DNA of 64,000 bases from Blastomyces gilchristii SLH14081 (GCF_000003855.2 NW_003101675.1:1852199-1916198), one strand, 5' to 3'; counted from the first letter of the stretch, positions 1-11,972 are shown. A program made the numbers and translations. The notes: generated by a model not told the origin, from the sequence alone.

Positions 1-2283
1 TATTCTTTCACTCTTTCCCTCGCGTCTAATAAATGATCACTTGTGCGACCCCCCATTGGGAGTTCTGGTGGCTGCTAGCGCTGCTCAGTAATAATAGCTG
101 CTAGCTAGTGTTTGCTCCTGCGAGCACAATGCTCCCAGGTTTTGGACTATTGGTTCCTCCAGCGGCTTCAGCTGTGAAGATCATTCCCTGAAAAAGGGTG
201 AGTGTCAGCCCACTCGCCAGACCTCCGATGTTCCTCGGGCATCGTCCCCTCTTCATATGTTTATCTGTCAGATTTCCAAGGTTCCAGGGTCCCCGAGTTG
301 AGAATATTGTCCGAGGATGAGAGGAAAAGGAGAGTCGACGGAGATTATCCGCAGTCAATCCCCCAAGGAGTAGAACAATTCGAAAACAGTCCCTATCTGA
401 GGGGCAGCCTTCCAAAGCAAGTTGAAAATCAAACCGCCTGATATTCTCTCTTTCTGGGCAGTTTTCGCCGGATTTAATTTTTAATTTTATGCTTTTTCTC
501 CATGCTTCTGCTCAAGAGGCTCTGTCGTTCGTCTAGCTGGGAGAGAAAAAGAAAGGGGAAATATGCATGGTTTCAGGGGCAATATGCAACGCTCTCGCCT
601 AAGCGTACTTATTCCCCAGATGCCTGGAACTAACCATGTTGACCCCACTACCCACACTGCCAGGATCCGGTGCCAAAGAATTTTACGAACGAGCCAAAGA
701 AGCTAGTGGGTGAGGCCGCGAGTCTACGGAGAATGTTTAGGCAAACCGGCTGGGTTGTATCTAGCATATATGCCATATGGACACATAGCTGCGCTTCGAT
801 ATGAGTAATCCAGATGGATATTTGACCCTTATGCCTTCAGGCCTCAGGAACTCATTTGCCCGCTTTCCGGCTCTGTTCGTATCCATCCAATTGGTTGAAA
901 CAGGGTTTAGGTTGTCAAGCTCTCCTGGGTGTTTTAGGAAAATCAATTATTTGAGAAGTTGACGAAACTCTCAAATTGGAAGAAGGTCAACATCATCCGA
1001 TTCGTTAGGACGAGGTGAGAGATACACTATCCGTCTCGAGGTTTGTAGCTACCCTGGCTAGCCCCATACGCAGCGTATGCTGGTCTAAAAATATCATCCT
1101 CAGGGCAAGCCGGGGAGAAGATTCCGGCATAATTTTTTTTTTTTTCCAACGATAATTTCTTCTGTTCGTTATCCCCCTGTTTATCTCCCGCTAACTTGAG
1201 AATAACGGCCAATGAACGAACTGAACATCTCTCTATTTTCTCTCTCTCTCTATTTATTATAGAAAAACCAACTTTGCAAAAATCACTGTAATGTGACATC
1301 ACGTGCACCTCATCAAAAATATTTGAATGCTCAGCTCTGCTCTCCAGCCCATACAGCTCAGATCAATCTTCAAATCTTCAATCTTTTTTTTTCATTCTGC
1401 TCTTTTCATACATTCTCTACAGTATTTACATTCCTTATACTCTTCTCTATGTTCATTTTTGATCTCTGTGTTCATGGCATGCGCTGCTAAATGCCCTGTA
1501 ACATGATGTGCACCCCTTCGAATTCATGGATGGGATTGAACAGCCAGCTCTGTGGCCTGTACGGCTCTGATTAATCTGATAATAGCGATAGGGTTGATAC
1601 GGGGGTGGAAGGGGTGGTAGGGGCGGTAAGGGGGGGGTGTAGGGGTAGGGGGTGGAAGTGATAGAGGGGGCTGCGCAAGCAGCAAAGCGAGCGTAAGCGA
1701 GCGTTTGATTCTTGTTAAACATGAGAAGGAAATCCCACGCTGTGCGGAAATCTCGTGTTATTTGAGAAAAATACATGGCTGGCTAGTTTATGAGATACGG
1801 CCGCGCCCACTCGCATCTCGTACACAAATCTATTGAAAAACCGTTTACTACGGTAGCTAACAAGATATCCAACTCCCGTGGATTATCGGTTTCCCCGGGT
1901 TTACAATAGAAGTCTCCGTGATGCTTACATGATTCCGATGCAATTATTCTCCAAATCAGCGGCCCCAAGGAAGCATGCTGCCTGCATATCGTCTGGGTGA
2001 GCAATTGGCCTGCGCTTCATATCTTGCGAACAATTCGAGACTTGCAATTCAATACGCAAATGCGCCTTCCACGGGTATCATTTCCTCTCCTCTAGCTAAA
2101 CACACCAGGAAACACACCAGGGCCCATTTATATTGAACATTTATTGCTGTACGATTTAGGTTCATGTCCTTGTGGCGGTGAGGAAAAGCTCAGGCAACAT
2201 GTTCATACAGGAAAATCCGATTTAATGAAGAGGATAATTGAAAATGAGTGTAGAACTCAGGTTCACTGGAGACTGTCTATTAC
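1..2283. other. gene-poor leading segment
   Basis: No gene recognised. Open frames here are short and overlap each other on both strands, none continues through plausible splice sites, and none resembles a family I know. The segment holds a very G-rich tract at about 1603-1675 on the plus strand and a CT-microsatellite-like run near 1235-1255. It may contain the far 5' or 3' region of a gene outside the window. Confidence 0.5.
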
Positions 2284-3724
2284 CTACATGGCATTATGTG
2301 CGACATTCTCCTGATGCCGCTGAAGCTGATCTTTCCTCGCAAAGCCTTTGTGGTTTCTGCACCCAGGCAGCTCACACTTGTACAACTTTTGGTGCTTCTC
2401 CAAATGCGACCTAAAGAAGCCAACTTGTGTCAGGAACAGAATATGTTAACTTTCAATATACAAAATAAAAGCTAATACATGCCTGAAAACAGAATTTCTC
2501 TCAAAATTCACAATTTCACCATTGCCATCAACCCCCCCTTTCCGGCAGCGATGACCGAGCGGACAAAAATGGTCCCCCTTTCCACGGGATACTAGCGATT
2601 TTAAAAGATCTTGGATAGTGTCGTTTATAGCGTCATCGAAGGGGGGAGACTCCGGCCTCCCATCTGAGTTGCGGATTCGATGCCGTGCAGCCCCAGTTCC
2701 CGTCTGAATGACGTCACCAGAATAATTTGTAACCTCGTCCATTGGGTCTGCCGTAGCTCCAGAGATTTGTCCCTGTGCGGGGCGTTTTTGGCGACGGGAT
2801 GAGAGCTCTGGAGGCTTTTGGCTTTGTTTCCACCGTGATTGAATATCATTCGCCATTCCTTCCAGCTGCGAGGCGAGCTCCCTGTATACATCGAATCAGC
2901 GGGAAACCATACTTTTAAATGCCCAGGAAAGCAATGGTCTAGCGAACTCACTTGAGCGATGAATGTTTTGAATCAAAGTAATCCAGAGGATCAAGATCAG
3001 AGAAGTCAGTGGTCTCTTTCATGTCATTGATTGTCTGAATCGCGTAGGTCTTTATATGATGGCCATCGGCCAGGTCCTTGGCCAGGTGCGACAATATCAC
3101 CGCAGACCGGACTAGGTACTCCCCTATGTCTGCTAGTAGACAACGTGAGTCCGGCCAGTCTGCAGCAACAAAACCGAGCTGTCCCCGTCGGTCTTCAAGT
3201 AATTCGACAAAGGCTATATCCGGGATACCTTGCGGCGAAAAGGGATCCGGCATGGTGAGATTTTCCGGAAGGGGACACCAGGGGAGATTTTCTATTTGCT
3301 TTTCTGAGATTGGATGCACGAGTAGCCTTTGCTGCAGGACTAGTCTTAGCACAACACACAAAAGGAGAGAAGAAGAAAAAGAGAGGAGAGAGAAGAGAAG
3401 AGAAGAGGGAAGATGGAGGAGAGAAGAGAGAACGAGATGAGACGAGAAGCGACTGAAGCTAGCCTCGTCAAGAAGAGGGATATGAGGCTGAAAACGAGTC
3501 TTTGAATATTCAAGTGTGAGGTGGTCAACCAGCCACCAAGCGGGGTTTGTCTCGTCAGAAGCTCCTGGCAGCCATTCGTTCTTCTCTTTGGCTTGAAAGG
3601 ACGCCTCTAATGCCCTGGGTCCGCATGCGTGATGGGTTGACAAGGCTGACGACCAGTTAGAATCACCAGCCCAACTCGCTCTTCTTCGCCTTGTTCTTTT
3701 CGTGATAGCGGCCATGGACTTCAA
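2284..3724 (-). CDS. C2H2 zinc-finger protein, putative transcription regulator
   Basis: Three exons on the minus strand: 3724-2952, 2881-2483 and 2410-2284, ending at TAG, 432 residues. Intron 1 (2951-2882) is GTGAGT...ACAG. Intron 2 (2482-2411) begins with GC, not GT, and ends in TTTAG. Only with that GC-AG intron does the C-terminus form two C2H2-like fingers: CPLGHRC...FRSHLEKH, then YKCELPGC with RHQENVAH. The last exon alone supplies the finger histidines, so the splice is functionally constrained. The N-terminal part has a basic stretch (KRTRRRRAS), which suits a nuclear protein, and otherwise no domain I recognise. An L/S/F-rich tract of about 45 residues comes from a polypyrimidine run (3346-3460) and could be an undetected intron, though I see no clean donor. 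The gene is divergent from the Fungal_trans_2 gene, with 152 bp between start codons. The target is unknown. Confidence 0.75.
2411..2482 (-). other. GC-AG intron of the zinc-finger gene
   Basis: The minus-strand donor reads CAG|GCATGT and the acceptor TTTAG|GTCGC. No GT donor nearby keeps the zinc-finger frame: the alternative GTATTA four bases downstream shifts it. GC-AG introns are a known minor class of U2 introns. Confidence 0.75.
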
Positions 3725-3876
3725 ACAACTACCCGTACTCTAATCCCGTAGATAAAGGGCAAATCCACTGACCTCACCACCGCTCTTCCAGCCAGCTCTA
3801 ATCTCACTATCTCATAACAGAACCTAGTCCTGAACAAGCACTGCCAATTTGGTTAGTTTCTGAGACGTGAGTAAGC
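3725..3876. promoter_or_regulatory. shared divergent promoter of two putative regulators
   Basis: Only 152 bp separate the start codons of the minus-strand C2H2 gene and the plus-strand Fungal_trans_2 gene, so both must be driven from this interval or from within each other's 5' regions. I see no clear TATA box. Confidence 0.5.
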
Positions 3877-6275
3877 ATGTACCATCGACGAGGCCAGAAA
3901 CGGCACCGCTTGAATGAACCTCCAGGCCCGTTTAGTGACCCCTCCCGTGTCGAGAAGCCCGGACGGATTCGCCATAGACAGGGTGAAGAAAATGAGCAGG
4001 AGCAGGATGAAGACCAAAGCCTTTGGGATGACCGTTCCATGTTCGCTATTGATATGCCGAACATTGCGTTACTCCCGCTCCCTGACGAACAGCCTACCTG
4101 GGACAATGACTACATGGCATCAGCGCTCGATATTTCCACTTGGCTACCACCGACGCCGAGTTTTCTCTCGGATGACCAACTCATAAACGATTTCGATACT
4201 GCGGCACGAGACTGGTTGCAGCAAGTGTTGTATCCAGATATACCCTCCCTAGAAGACCGCTTTATTAACCTCTCCCTCGAGAACCCCTACTCAGACAATG
4301 CAACATCCCGACATGAGACTCTGCGTAAGCAAATACTCACACCGGAGGACGGCAGCGTCAACGGGTACATCAAGTTCCGCATTCGAAATGCTGATTTGGA
4401 TGAGAGCTGTGTTAAAACAGCAAAGAGGAGCTTTGGGGCGAGCTGTATGGGAGTGCATCATCGAAACACCTCCGAAGCTAATTCCCTGTTCAACAATATC
4501 CCCTATTTGCCTCCGAACTTTGCCAGCGGCGTAAAATTGGACGCAGTCGATGGGAAACTTCTTAAATTCTGTAAGCGTAACTTGGGTTAAGGTGCTTGCT
4601 TGTGTGCTTCCTATACTAACCTCTGACAGATTTAGTCGCCTACTGCCAAGGTCGGACGCTTCTGTCACAAACGAATTTCTGGCTCACGGAGATTGCATCG
4701 ATGATCGCAGCTGAGGATGCCGTTAAGCACGCTATTCTCGCTCTAGTGGGAGGCTATGTACTTGATTATGTGCATAAGGATGATTTGCGAAAGCGAACAA
4801 ATGCCCATTATCGCAAGGCATCAGAATTGATCACAGCAGGTCTCTCTACGCCGGAAACACATGCTGTTTCAAAATCAGACGGCATTGTCGCAGCCATATT
4901 GCTGCTACTTGTTGATGATGTAGGAACCAATTTCTTCCTATCCTTTCCTGTATAACCCTTCATTAAGAATCTTGAATATCTCGCTAAGTCAGTTCCGTGC
5001 AGTGCGTTAACTGGGAGCTCCGGAAACCTAAAGGGAAAACCCCAAACTGGTATAATGGGGCGCACCTGGCCAAGGCCATCCTCGATCATTCCGACCCCGG
5101 TTACCGCTACTGGAAGGCTACTAATGTTCAGTGTGATAAAGCCTGGCTTGCCAATGCCAACTGGGCCTCGCTGGCATGTGTTCTTGCGGAACCCGTTACA
5201 CCCCTCCAGCTACGAGAAAACGATCGCCATTTTGGATGGTTGCTGGAGGGCACCGAAAAGGAGGTTCGCACCATTCATGGAGGCACTGGGCTCTCACCAA
5301 AACTACTGCACATTTTTGCCCAGATAACGCATTTATCTGCGAGAATGATGAAAGTCTGTATCTGCATCCCCGCTTTTGTGCCTAGGAGATGCAATGGGAA
5401 GTTAACTAACCTGCACGTAAAGAACCCTCAGTCAGTCGTTACGCCAATTGGCGCGTTAAAAATCGAGGAAATGTTGCATAACTTCCGTCAGAGGTCTGAG
5501 CTTTCAGAAGGATATGCTACCACAGCTGCACTCCTTGAATCCTGTGTCCTCGACGCTGATGGGAAGGTATATACTGCAACTAAAGTCACCGAGTTGACTG
5601 GTGAGACGTGGGTTTGCGCGGCAAAAATATATTTACACTGTCGCTTCTTCAGGTGGGAGACTAGCAATAACCTCCTTCTATAATGCCCTTTACCCCTAAT
5701 TCGAGTTAAAATAGGAAGACTGACAGAACGCAGGAAACCGCGTTGCCACCCTGATGTTCGCGCGGCACTGAAGATTCTTATGACATGTGTGCAGCGAATG
5801 CCCTACAACGGGGTACTCTTCACCTCCCAGGCTCCGTTCTTCTGCATTTTTATCATGTCACTAGTTTCATACCAGCAAGATGACCGAGATGTAGCAAGAA
5901 ATTGGTTCGAGACGGTTCTTTTAGCTGCCAGCTGTCGATCGGTGGGTTTCCATCAAACTATATTTCATATTTCGTACTCCTGCCGCCGTTTTGCCGTTTT
6001 GTCACTTTGACATTTTCTCTTCTCTCAGGAGTTATATTACACCTTGGACATTGCCCATCATGTCCCTATATCTGACAGGATCGATTACTGACTACAGTTT
6101 ACAGAGCGTACCACCAGTCTGGGAAGCTGTCCAGGCATTGTGGAAGTGGATGGACACAGAACTTGTGGACGAAGAAAATTTTGATAATACTATCGCTATT
6201 GGAGAGAGGAGGGCGTGGTGGGAGGATATGGTAACGTATCTTCTCGAGAAGGTAGGGTGGGTGAGTTTGACCTAG
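3877..6275 (+). CDS. fungal-specific transcription factor domain protein (Fungal_trans_2 type)
   Basis: Six exons: 3877-4570, 4630-4919, 5003-5353, 5423-5652, 5734-5941 and 6105-6275, giving 647 residues in frame. Intron 1 has a perfect TACTAAC branch site at 4614-4620. Intron 3 is inferred from GTTAACTAAC near its end and from loss of family similarity across it; it is 69 nt and open in frame. The middle and C-terminal regions carry signatures of the Fungal_trans_2 regulatory domain: SELSEGY, the VTELTGETWV segment, CRFFR, TSQAPFF, then RSSVPPVWEAVQALW. No Zn2Cys6 cluster is visible N-terminally. Either DNA binding is absent, or an upstream exon is missed, or another protein supplies it. The N-terminus is acidic and Q/E/D-rich. 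The last intron (163 nt) is the least certain. The shared promoter with the C2H2 gene suggests co-regulation. Confidence 0.8.
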
Positions 6276-7178
6276 GATTATATGCTGGAGGATCGTCATC
6301 ATATTGTAATGCAATAAATTGTGAAGAGAAGTACACACGTAGATATTAGGCTTAATATTGAAGACCAGATATTCACAGAGCTCATGTGTTTCCAACGATC
6401 TGTAGTTTTATGAGTCTCTCAATTGTTCTAGCAAGGGGAGTATCAGATATTTCCCGATATTATGTTCCCCGTAGGGCATCCAAACCTCAAGTCGATATTC
6501 CGCACAGCCCAACATGGGACACCAAGTAGCATACAGCATAGCACCCCCCTGCTGCTAAACTTCAAAAAGAAATTCTGACACTGAATAGGTTCACAGGGCA
6601 GCCGAATCTGGAAATACTTAGGTGACACCCGTTCGTGAGCCCCTTTGGGCGTAATACTGGACCATACTCCCAACTTGGACAGAACGAGGAAGGAGAAAAC
6701 ATAAAGCCTCAACGAGGCAAAAATCTGCCCTTCCTAAACTTATCATCTCTTCTGTCCTCTCCAGGAAAGGGAGGAGAAGACAAGACTAAGAGCAAAGTCA
6801 GGGCTTAATTGGCCAGCCTTCCCTAGTTGAGGCTTAGTTTGACAGACGCTCAAATATCTTGTGGTTGTGATGTTGCTGCAACTCGCCCTGATCTGAGGGA
6901 TCCGAGATTGGAAGTATTGGGTAAACAAGCCCTGTATGAGCAGAGCGCGATCTTTTACTGAGATGGCTGAGGTTTTGAATTGCGGATGGAGCCCTTCGGG
7001 CGCCGTTTCTCAGAGCATATAAAGCCTTCGTCCCCGCCGCCTCTGGGGTAATGGGTTTTGGTTCCTATGGACAGACAATATCATTGAGGATATAATTATA
7101 TTGGGACAAATTCTTCATCTTTGCGATATACAACCAAGACAAGATCTCCACTCATTTCCATTAAAGATCTTTTCAAAC
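6276..7178. other. intergenic region upstream of the methyltransferase gene
   Basis: No gene recognised. It holds the 3' end of the preceding gene and, at its right end, the promoter of the methyltransferase gene including a TATA-like box. Confidence 0.5.
7017..7024 (+). promoter_or_regulatory. TATA-like box of the methyltransferase gene
   Basis: ATATAAAG lies about 155 bp before the start codon at 7179 in an otherwise GC-balanced stretch. Position and sequence fit a TATA box; there is no direct evidence of the transcription start. Confidence 0.4.
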
Positions 7179-8319
7179 ATGCAGTCTTCCTTGAAATTAG
7201 GAGATGTTCTCGACATCGGGGGCAGCGGACTCGGGGACAGTCTCAAGTTGAAGCTGAAAGAAGAGTTTATTTCGAGTGACGGAGAATCGATACGTTCCTT
7301 TCCCACGGAGCTTTTCTACTTCGGATTGGGGCTCCAGCTCTGGAACCAGGTCTGCTGGCTCGCCGATTACCACCAAACTCGAGACGAGATCAGTCTCTTG
7401 GAGCACCACGGCGCTTCCATCTGCAGAGAGATACCTCCGGGGTGTACCATTGTAGACATGGGTTCTGGGTACGTACTTGGCCATCATATAACCTCTCCAT
7501 AGTATCCCGTTGTCAAGGGACAGAACAGAACACCAATTAATCTGAGCGACAGAGACATCCGGAAGCCTGCTTGCCTCTTGCAACAGTTAGAGTCGCTCAA
7601 GATCTCCGTTTCGTACTTTGCCCTTGACATCAGTCGAGATGCATTGGAGGGGAGCATGTCGCATCTAGCCAATAAATACCAGCACGTTCAATGCTACGGG
7701 CTCTGGGGCACCTTTGAAGATGGGCGCCAGTGGCTTCGATCGGTGAATACGCCAAAATGCATCCTTTCAATGGGTTCCATGTTTGGAAACGACACTTTCG
7801 ATCTCGCCGTGGAACGTATGCAACCGTGGCGAGAGGTCCTGGGACCTGAAGATCTGATGCTAATTGGGATGGATGCGCGAGGAGGGCGCGAGGAGCTGGA
7901 AAGGATGTACCACGACAAAGGTGGTGTCTGGGAGAGCTTCATCCGCAATGGATTCAGGGAGTCCAACGAGCTTCTTGGGGAGCCTTGGTACAGGACGGAA
8001 GATTGGGTGTTGAACGGAGTTATTAGGGACGACCCTCCACATCACAAATTTAGTCTCCTTGCGACTAGGGATGTGGATTGTCCAGCTCTCGGCCTACACG
8101 TCGGTAAAGGCGAGGTTATCGAGTTTTTTGAGTCTTGGAAATATGGGCCTGACATCATGAAGCTGCAGTTTGAGAAGAGTGGGATGATGCTAAAGGGTTG
8201 GTGGGCATCTCCTCTGGGTGAATTTTGTGAGTACTGTAATATTTCTCTCGACTGTCAAAAATTTTGTGTTCAAAACTAATGATATCTTTCCAGACCAGTA
8301 TCTTGTCTCGTTTGTTTGA
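7179..8319 (+). CDS. SAM-dependent methyltransferase, EgtD/EasF (Methyltransf_33) family
   Basis: Three exons: 7179-7468, 7553-8226 and 8294-8319, giving 329 residues, the usual size for this family. The start is the first in-frame ATG (context CAAACATGC). The product shows the family order: an N-terminal SFPTELFYFGLGLQLWN segment, the glycine-rich SAM site VDMGSGDIRKP restored exactly by intron 1, YFALDISRDAL, then LWGTFEDGRQWL and the CILSMGSMFGN segment. Relatives N-methylate amino acids or derivatives: histidine in ergothioneine synthesis (EgtD-like domains) or prenylated tryptophan in ergot alkaloid synthesis (EasF-like). Here the domain stands alone, without the sulfoxide-synthase domains of fungal Egt1, and no prenyltransferase is present, so the substrate is unknown. 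The next gene, transcribed towards it, is an FAD amine oxidase. The two may act on one N-methylated amine; that is inference. Confidence 0.85.
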
Positions 8320-9020
8320 TATTCTTTTGTTGATCATGCTGTTTGTAACCAAAGTACTGTCGAGGTAGAAGATGAGACAGTGCAAACGGATATTGTTTGG
8401 TAGTGGGTTTCCGATAGTTATTGACTTGGTATCGTTCTTAAATTAGTTTTCTTTTTAATTATGAGATTGTTTTGCATCCTTGAGTCTTGTGAATTTGATA
8501 TGCGCTTGTGATGCTAGCAAAGACCACAGAGCGTTGTTGTGTCGTCCAATTTTTAAAGCTGGTGTTGTTATTCAGCCTCCTTTTTTAAATATTCCAAGGC
8601 CAGCTATGTAGTTACTATACATGTTACCACACGTTTACGCTGTAACAGAGAACTCCTGCAAGGCGTTTTTGGAAATAAAACTAAATGACGAAATTTACAC
8701 ACTGAATATGATACTGGGACGAACAAATGTATGTCTTATAACCAACATTCTACATCTACAGAGGGAAGCGAATCTCAAATTCCACGAGGGCTGTTGCGGG
8801 CTCAAGGATTTTGAAGCACACATTTTGAATTATTTTAAGGAAAATGGGATCAAAGGCGTTTTTTGAGAACTAGAGCCCGAATTCATGAGAGGCGATATTT
8901 GGGTTGACTCCCCTTTAAATACGATGCTACATTAAGAAGGGGAGGCATGGAAAGCATTTCCTCTGCTTGGACAAAAAAGGCTGACCTAGTTAATATAGCC
9001 AATTACATGCATGATGCTAG
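8320..9020. other. convergent intergenic spacer
   Basis: AT-rich spacer between the converging methyltransferase and oxidase genes. It has a small open frame at 8621-8866 without recognisable similarity or codon pattern, which I do not call. Confidence 0.5.
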
Positions 9021-10464
9021 TCAGCAATCCCCCGACTTTTGATCGTTCGAATATCCCAACACGTCCTTCAAGTCTCTTGTAGGTATATAATTGGAGCAGT
9101 TTCCGCCCTCATCGCGTCTATCCCACGCCCATCGTTTTGCGAATTCGTCTCCCAGCTGGTCATCGATCATCTGGACCACATACTTGCCAATGTTAGGCAA
9201 GAACTTCCACGCATGGAAAGATCCGCCGGCTACAATATACAAGTTCTGAACATGGGGATGTGGTGAAATGATCCAGTCCTGATTTGGGGTGATGGCATCC
9301 CTGCAGCATGTTCTGTTAGACAAGTGGATAGTGATATGTTTGGCATTTTCGAATTTTGATCCTCACCAGCACATCCGATAATCCTTGGGTTCCATATTAT
9401 TTATCCAACTACCAAAGAGTTTATCCCGCACTGCTTTGACCTCATCCTTCAGTCCTTGAGGTACGTCTTGCGACCATGTTTGCTGCGTGACACGGGAGGG
9501 TGGTACGGAAATGTCCTGCTTGGAGGCTTCGTGGAGAACTTTATGGGTGAAACTCCGCTCGTTTGTGCATTTGACGAAGCCTGGCCCACTTTGTGGAATG
9601 CATTCGGCTGGTACGTTTAATATATTAGTTAAGTCATCTTTAAATACGGGGATCCAGGAGCGGGCTACCTGGATATTCACCCATTGGGTGCACGACAATG
9701 GGACAATCGCTAAATTTCTCTACTTGATCCTCGGGGAGATTAAAAGCACACATAATGGAGGCAGCCGCCACCATTCGATCACCGACTTGAATCTCTGGAC
9801 GATCTGGGGCGCTTTCAGCCAGGAGCCAGGGGGTGTAAGCTCCGGTGCAGAGAAGGACCTTATCAGAAGACAGCTGGGAGCCCTCCAGGGTGCTAATTCC
9901 AGAACAGTTGCCGCTCGAGTCAAACTGGACTTTCGTAGCAGTCGCTTGGATGTATTTGACCCCAATATCAACCGCGGACTGGATGACAGCGCCCAGGGCA
10001 TTTGCAGCATCACCCCACCCTGCCAGGGGATTCCAAGTACACTTGGTAACTCCGGTCCAATCGCCGTCACGAAAGATTCCGCCAAATCGAGCTTTGGCAT
10101 CCTCCGGATCCAAGAGAACTGCAGGAGAGTTACCTTTGCCAAGCACCTGCTCGTAGGAATTCACGACAGCTTTGCCAGGGGCCTCAATGCCAATAAACAG
10201 GATACCCGTCTTATGGAAGTATGATTTCAGCACAGAGTCGGTGCGCCACTGCTCCTGCGCCTCCAGAGCGAGACGCATGTACATAGGATCTTCATATTCG
10301 GCTCGGATGATTTTGTTCAAGTCGTGAGCTGCAGCAGAGGGGCAAGGAAAAGGGGTGCGGTCGACCAATGTGACAATTGCGTTCGGTTTCGCTTTCTTGA
10401 GCGCAAGGGCAGTGGAAGCACCGAAACACCCGGCGCCTACAATCAAGTAGCTGATCGGGTCCAT
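9021..10464 (-). CDS. FAD-dependent amine/amino-acid oxidase, DAO family (sarcosine / fructosyl-amine oxidase-like)
   Basis: Three exons on the minus strand: 10464-9669, 9607-9367 and 9300-9021, giving 438 residues, normal for the monomeric sarcosine oxidase and fructosyl-amino-acid oxidase group. The Rossmann FAD motif is at the N-terminus (YLIVGAGCFGAS, GAGCFG at residues 10-15), followed by DLNKIIRAEY and EAQEQWRTD, a GAYTPWLL segment, then RMCWDAITPNQDWIISPHP and FHAWKFLPNIGKYVV. Cys345 of RMCW aligns by motif with the cysteine that binds FAD covalently in sarcosine and fructosyl-amine oxidases. That codon block is reached only after correct splicing of intron 2. Expected chemistry is oxidation of a secondary amine (N-methyl or N-alkyl amino acid) to an imine with release of hydrogen peroxide. 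The C-terminus ends in SGDC, with no clear peroxisomal SKL signal. The gene converges on the methyltransferase gene. Confidence 0.87.
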
Positions 10465-10587
10465 CGTAGCTTTAAGTGCAGCGTGGGATTGGGGATTGAC
10501 GGACTGAGAGTTGGAGTTGAGGTTGGAGGTAAACCAATGTTGTCGTGTTACTACTATCAGGGAACCAAAGTTGGTTGTTGTTAGGAG

Positions 10588-10604
10588 ACAATATTTATAA
10601 ATAT
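10588..10604 (-). promoter_or_regulatory. TATA-like sequence upstream of the oxidase gene
   Basis: A palindromic ATATTTATAAATAT stretch lies about 125 bp upstream of the oxidase start codon. Placement suits a TATA box. Confidence 0.35.
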
Positions 10605-11972
10605 ACTAAAAAAGGGCGGAAACGGAGTACCATCAAATACGATTCACAATCCCGGCCTGTTGCAGGTTTGTGTTCCTCATCCTCATGGTAAATTCCCCCA
10701 TGTTCTCCCATTTTTTGTGTTGTTTTCTCTTTTCTCTTTTCTCCTTTTTTATTTCCCCTCTTCCTAGTTCCATCATGCAGGTTGATGACGCCACAAAACC
10801 ACCTCGATCACTCCACTCCACCTTTGGCCTTTCCAGCCATTGGAATGCATATTATTATAACACGATTATTAGAGAGATGCTTCGCCGCATGTGGTTATCG
10901 GGCAGTTCCGAAGGAAAGTAATTATATAATATGCCTAGACTCCTTCAGGATCTTCGACAGCAACAAGAATGGCCCAACCACTTGCAGCTTGCTCGGGGCC
11001 TTGGAACGAATGGCTTTTCCCATATTGCTCAGGCCCTATACTTAATTTAAACTAGATACCCGCGTTTACGCGACATTCAACATTTCAACATGCACGGAAA
11101 ATATTAAAAGGAAAGTGAGTAAATTATAAAATTCTATTGCACAGTACCAGAAATGTATAACTTTCTAAAAAAAAAAAAAAAAAACCCACACAATGAAATG
11201 TAATAACGAGTCAACTGCGTGCAGGAACTAAACGACAAATATAATATCTGTATGCATAAAGAATCCCTCATCAAGATGTTCTCTAAGGACCAGAAGGATC
11301 GCGGCCAGTTCCTAAATATTAGGAAATGGTTTTATCCGCTTATCATAGATCTACCAGAAAATGGATGGCGGTGGGCATCTGGGGAAATTGAGCGCGGCTA
11401 GAATTCCATCCTGAATGGCAATGAGCAATATATTCAGCATCTTCTCGTTCGGAGGTGAGACACGCCTTACGCCCTTGCGTGACTACCCTCATGTCACTCC
11501 GTTCTCCATTATTTCTCTGCGCAGTGAGACACATGGCGCAAGATGGGCTTTGCCGCTGGCGAGGAAAGCAAAAATACGACTTTCCTCAACTCCTGACGGG
11601 GAGGGGACATGCCCCATCCACGGATCAAATCTGAAGCTCATTCCGTTAGCTGGCATTGCTTCCAAGTGTCATGATTTCAAAGCTCGAATCATGCAAGGGA
11701 TTTTCCAGCTATAAATCCGAGCGATGATGAGGCTATTTACTTTCCCCCACAGGAATCGACAGACTAAGTCGCCTTCAGACACTCTAGTACCAGGTATCTT
11801 TGTGTCAAATGTTCTGGAGTGGAACTACCCTATCTACGCAGCGTATATCTTACAGGGGGGAGTTCTAGTTCCATGCAGCCCGCGCGTTAAAGTTCGCTAC
11901 TAGGCTGGGCTGGGCTTCGGCGCGGAATTACTCTGTTCTAATCTTCATTTGCTTCTTGCTAGCTTGTTCTCT

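Noticed and set aside
101..441. Overlapping open frames of 104 and 79 codons on opposite strands
   Set aside because: No recognisable family, no splice continuation, mutually antisense; treated as chance frames.
8621..8866. 81-codon open frame in the convergent spacer
   Set aside because: No domain, AT-rich, no supported neighbours or introns.
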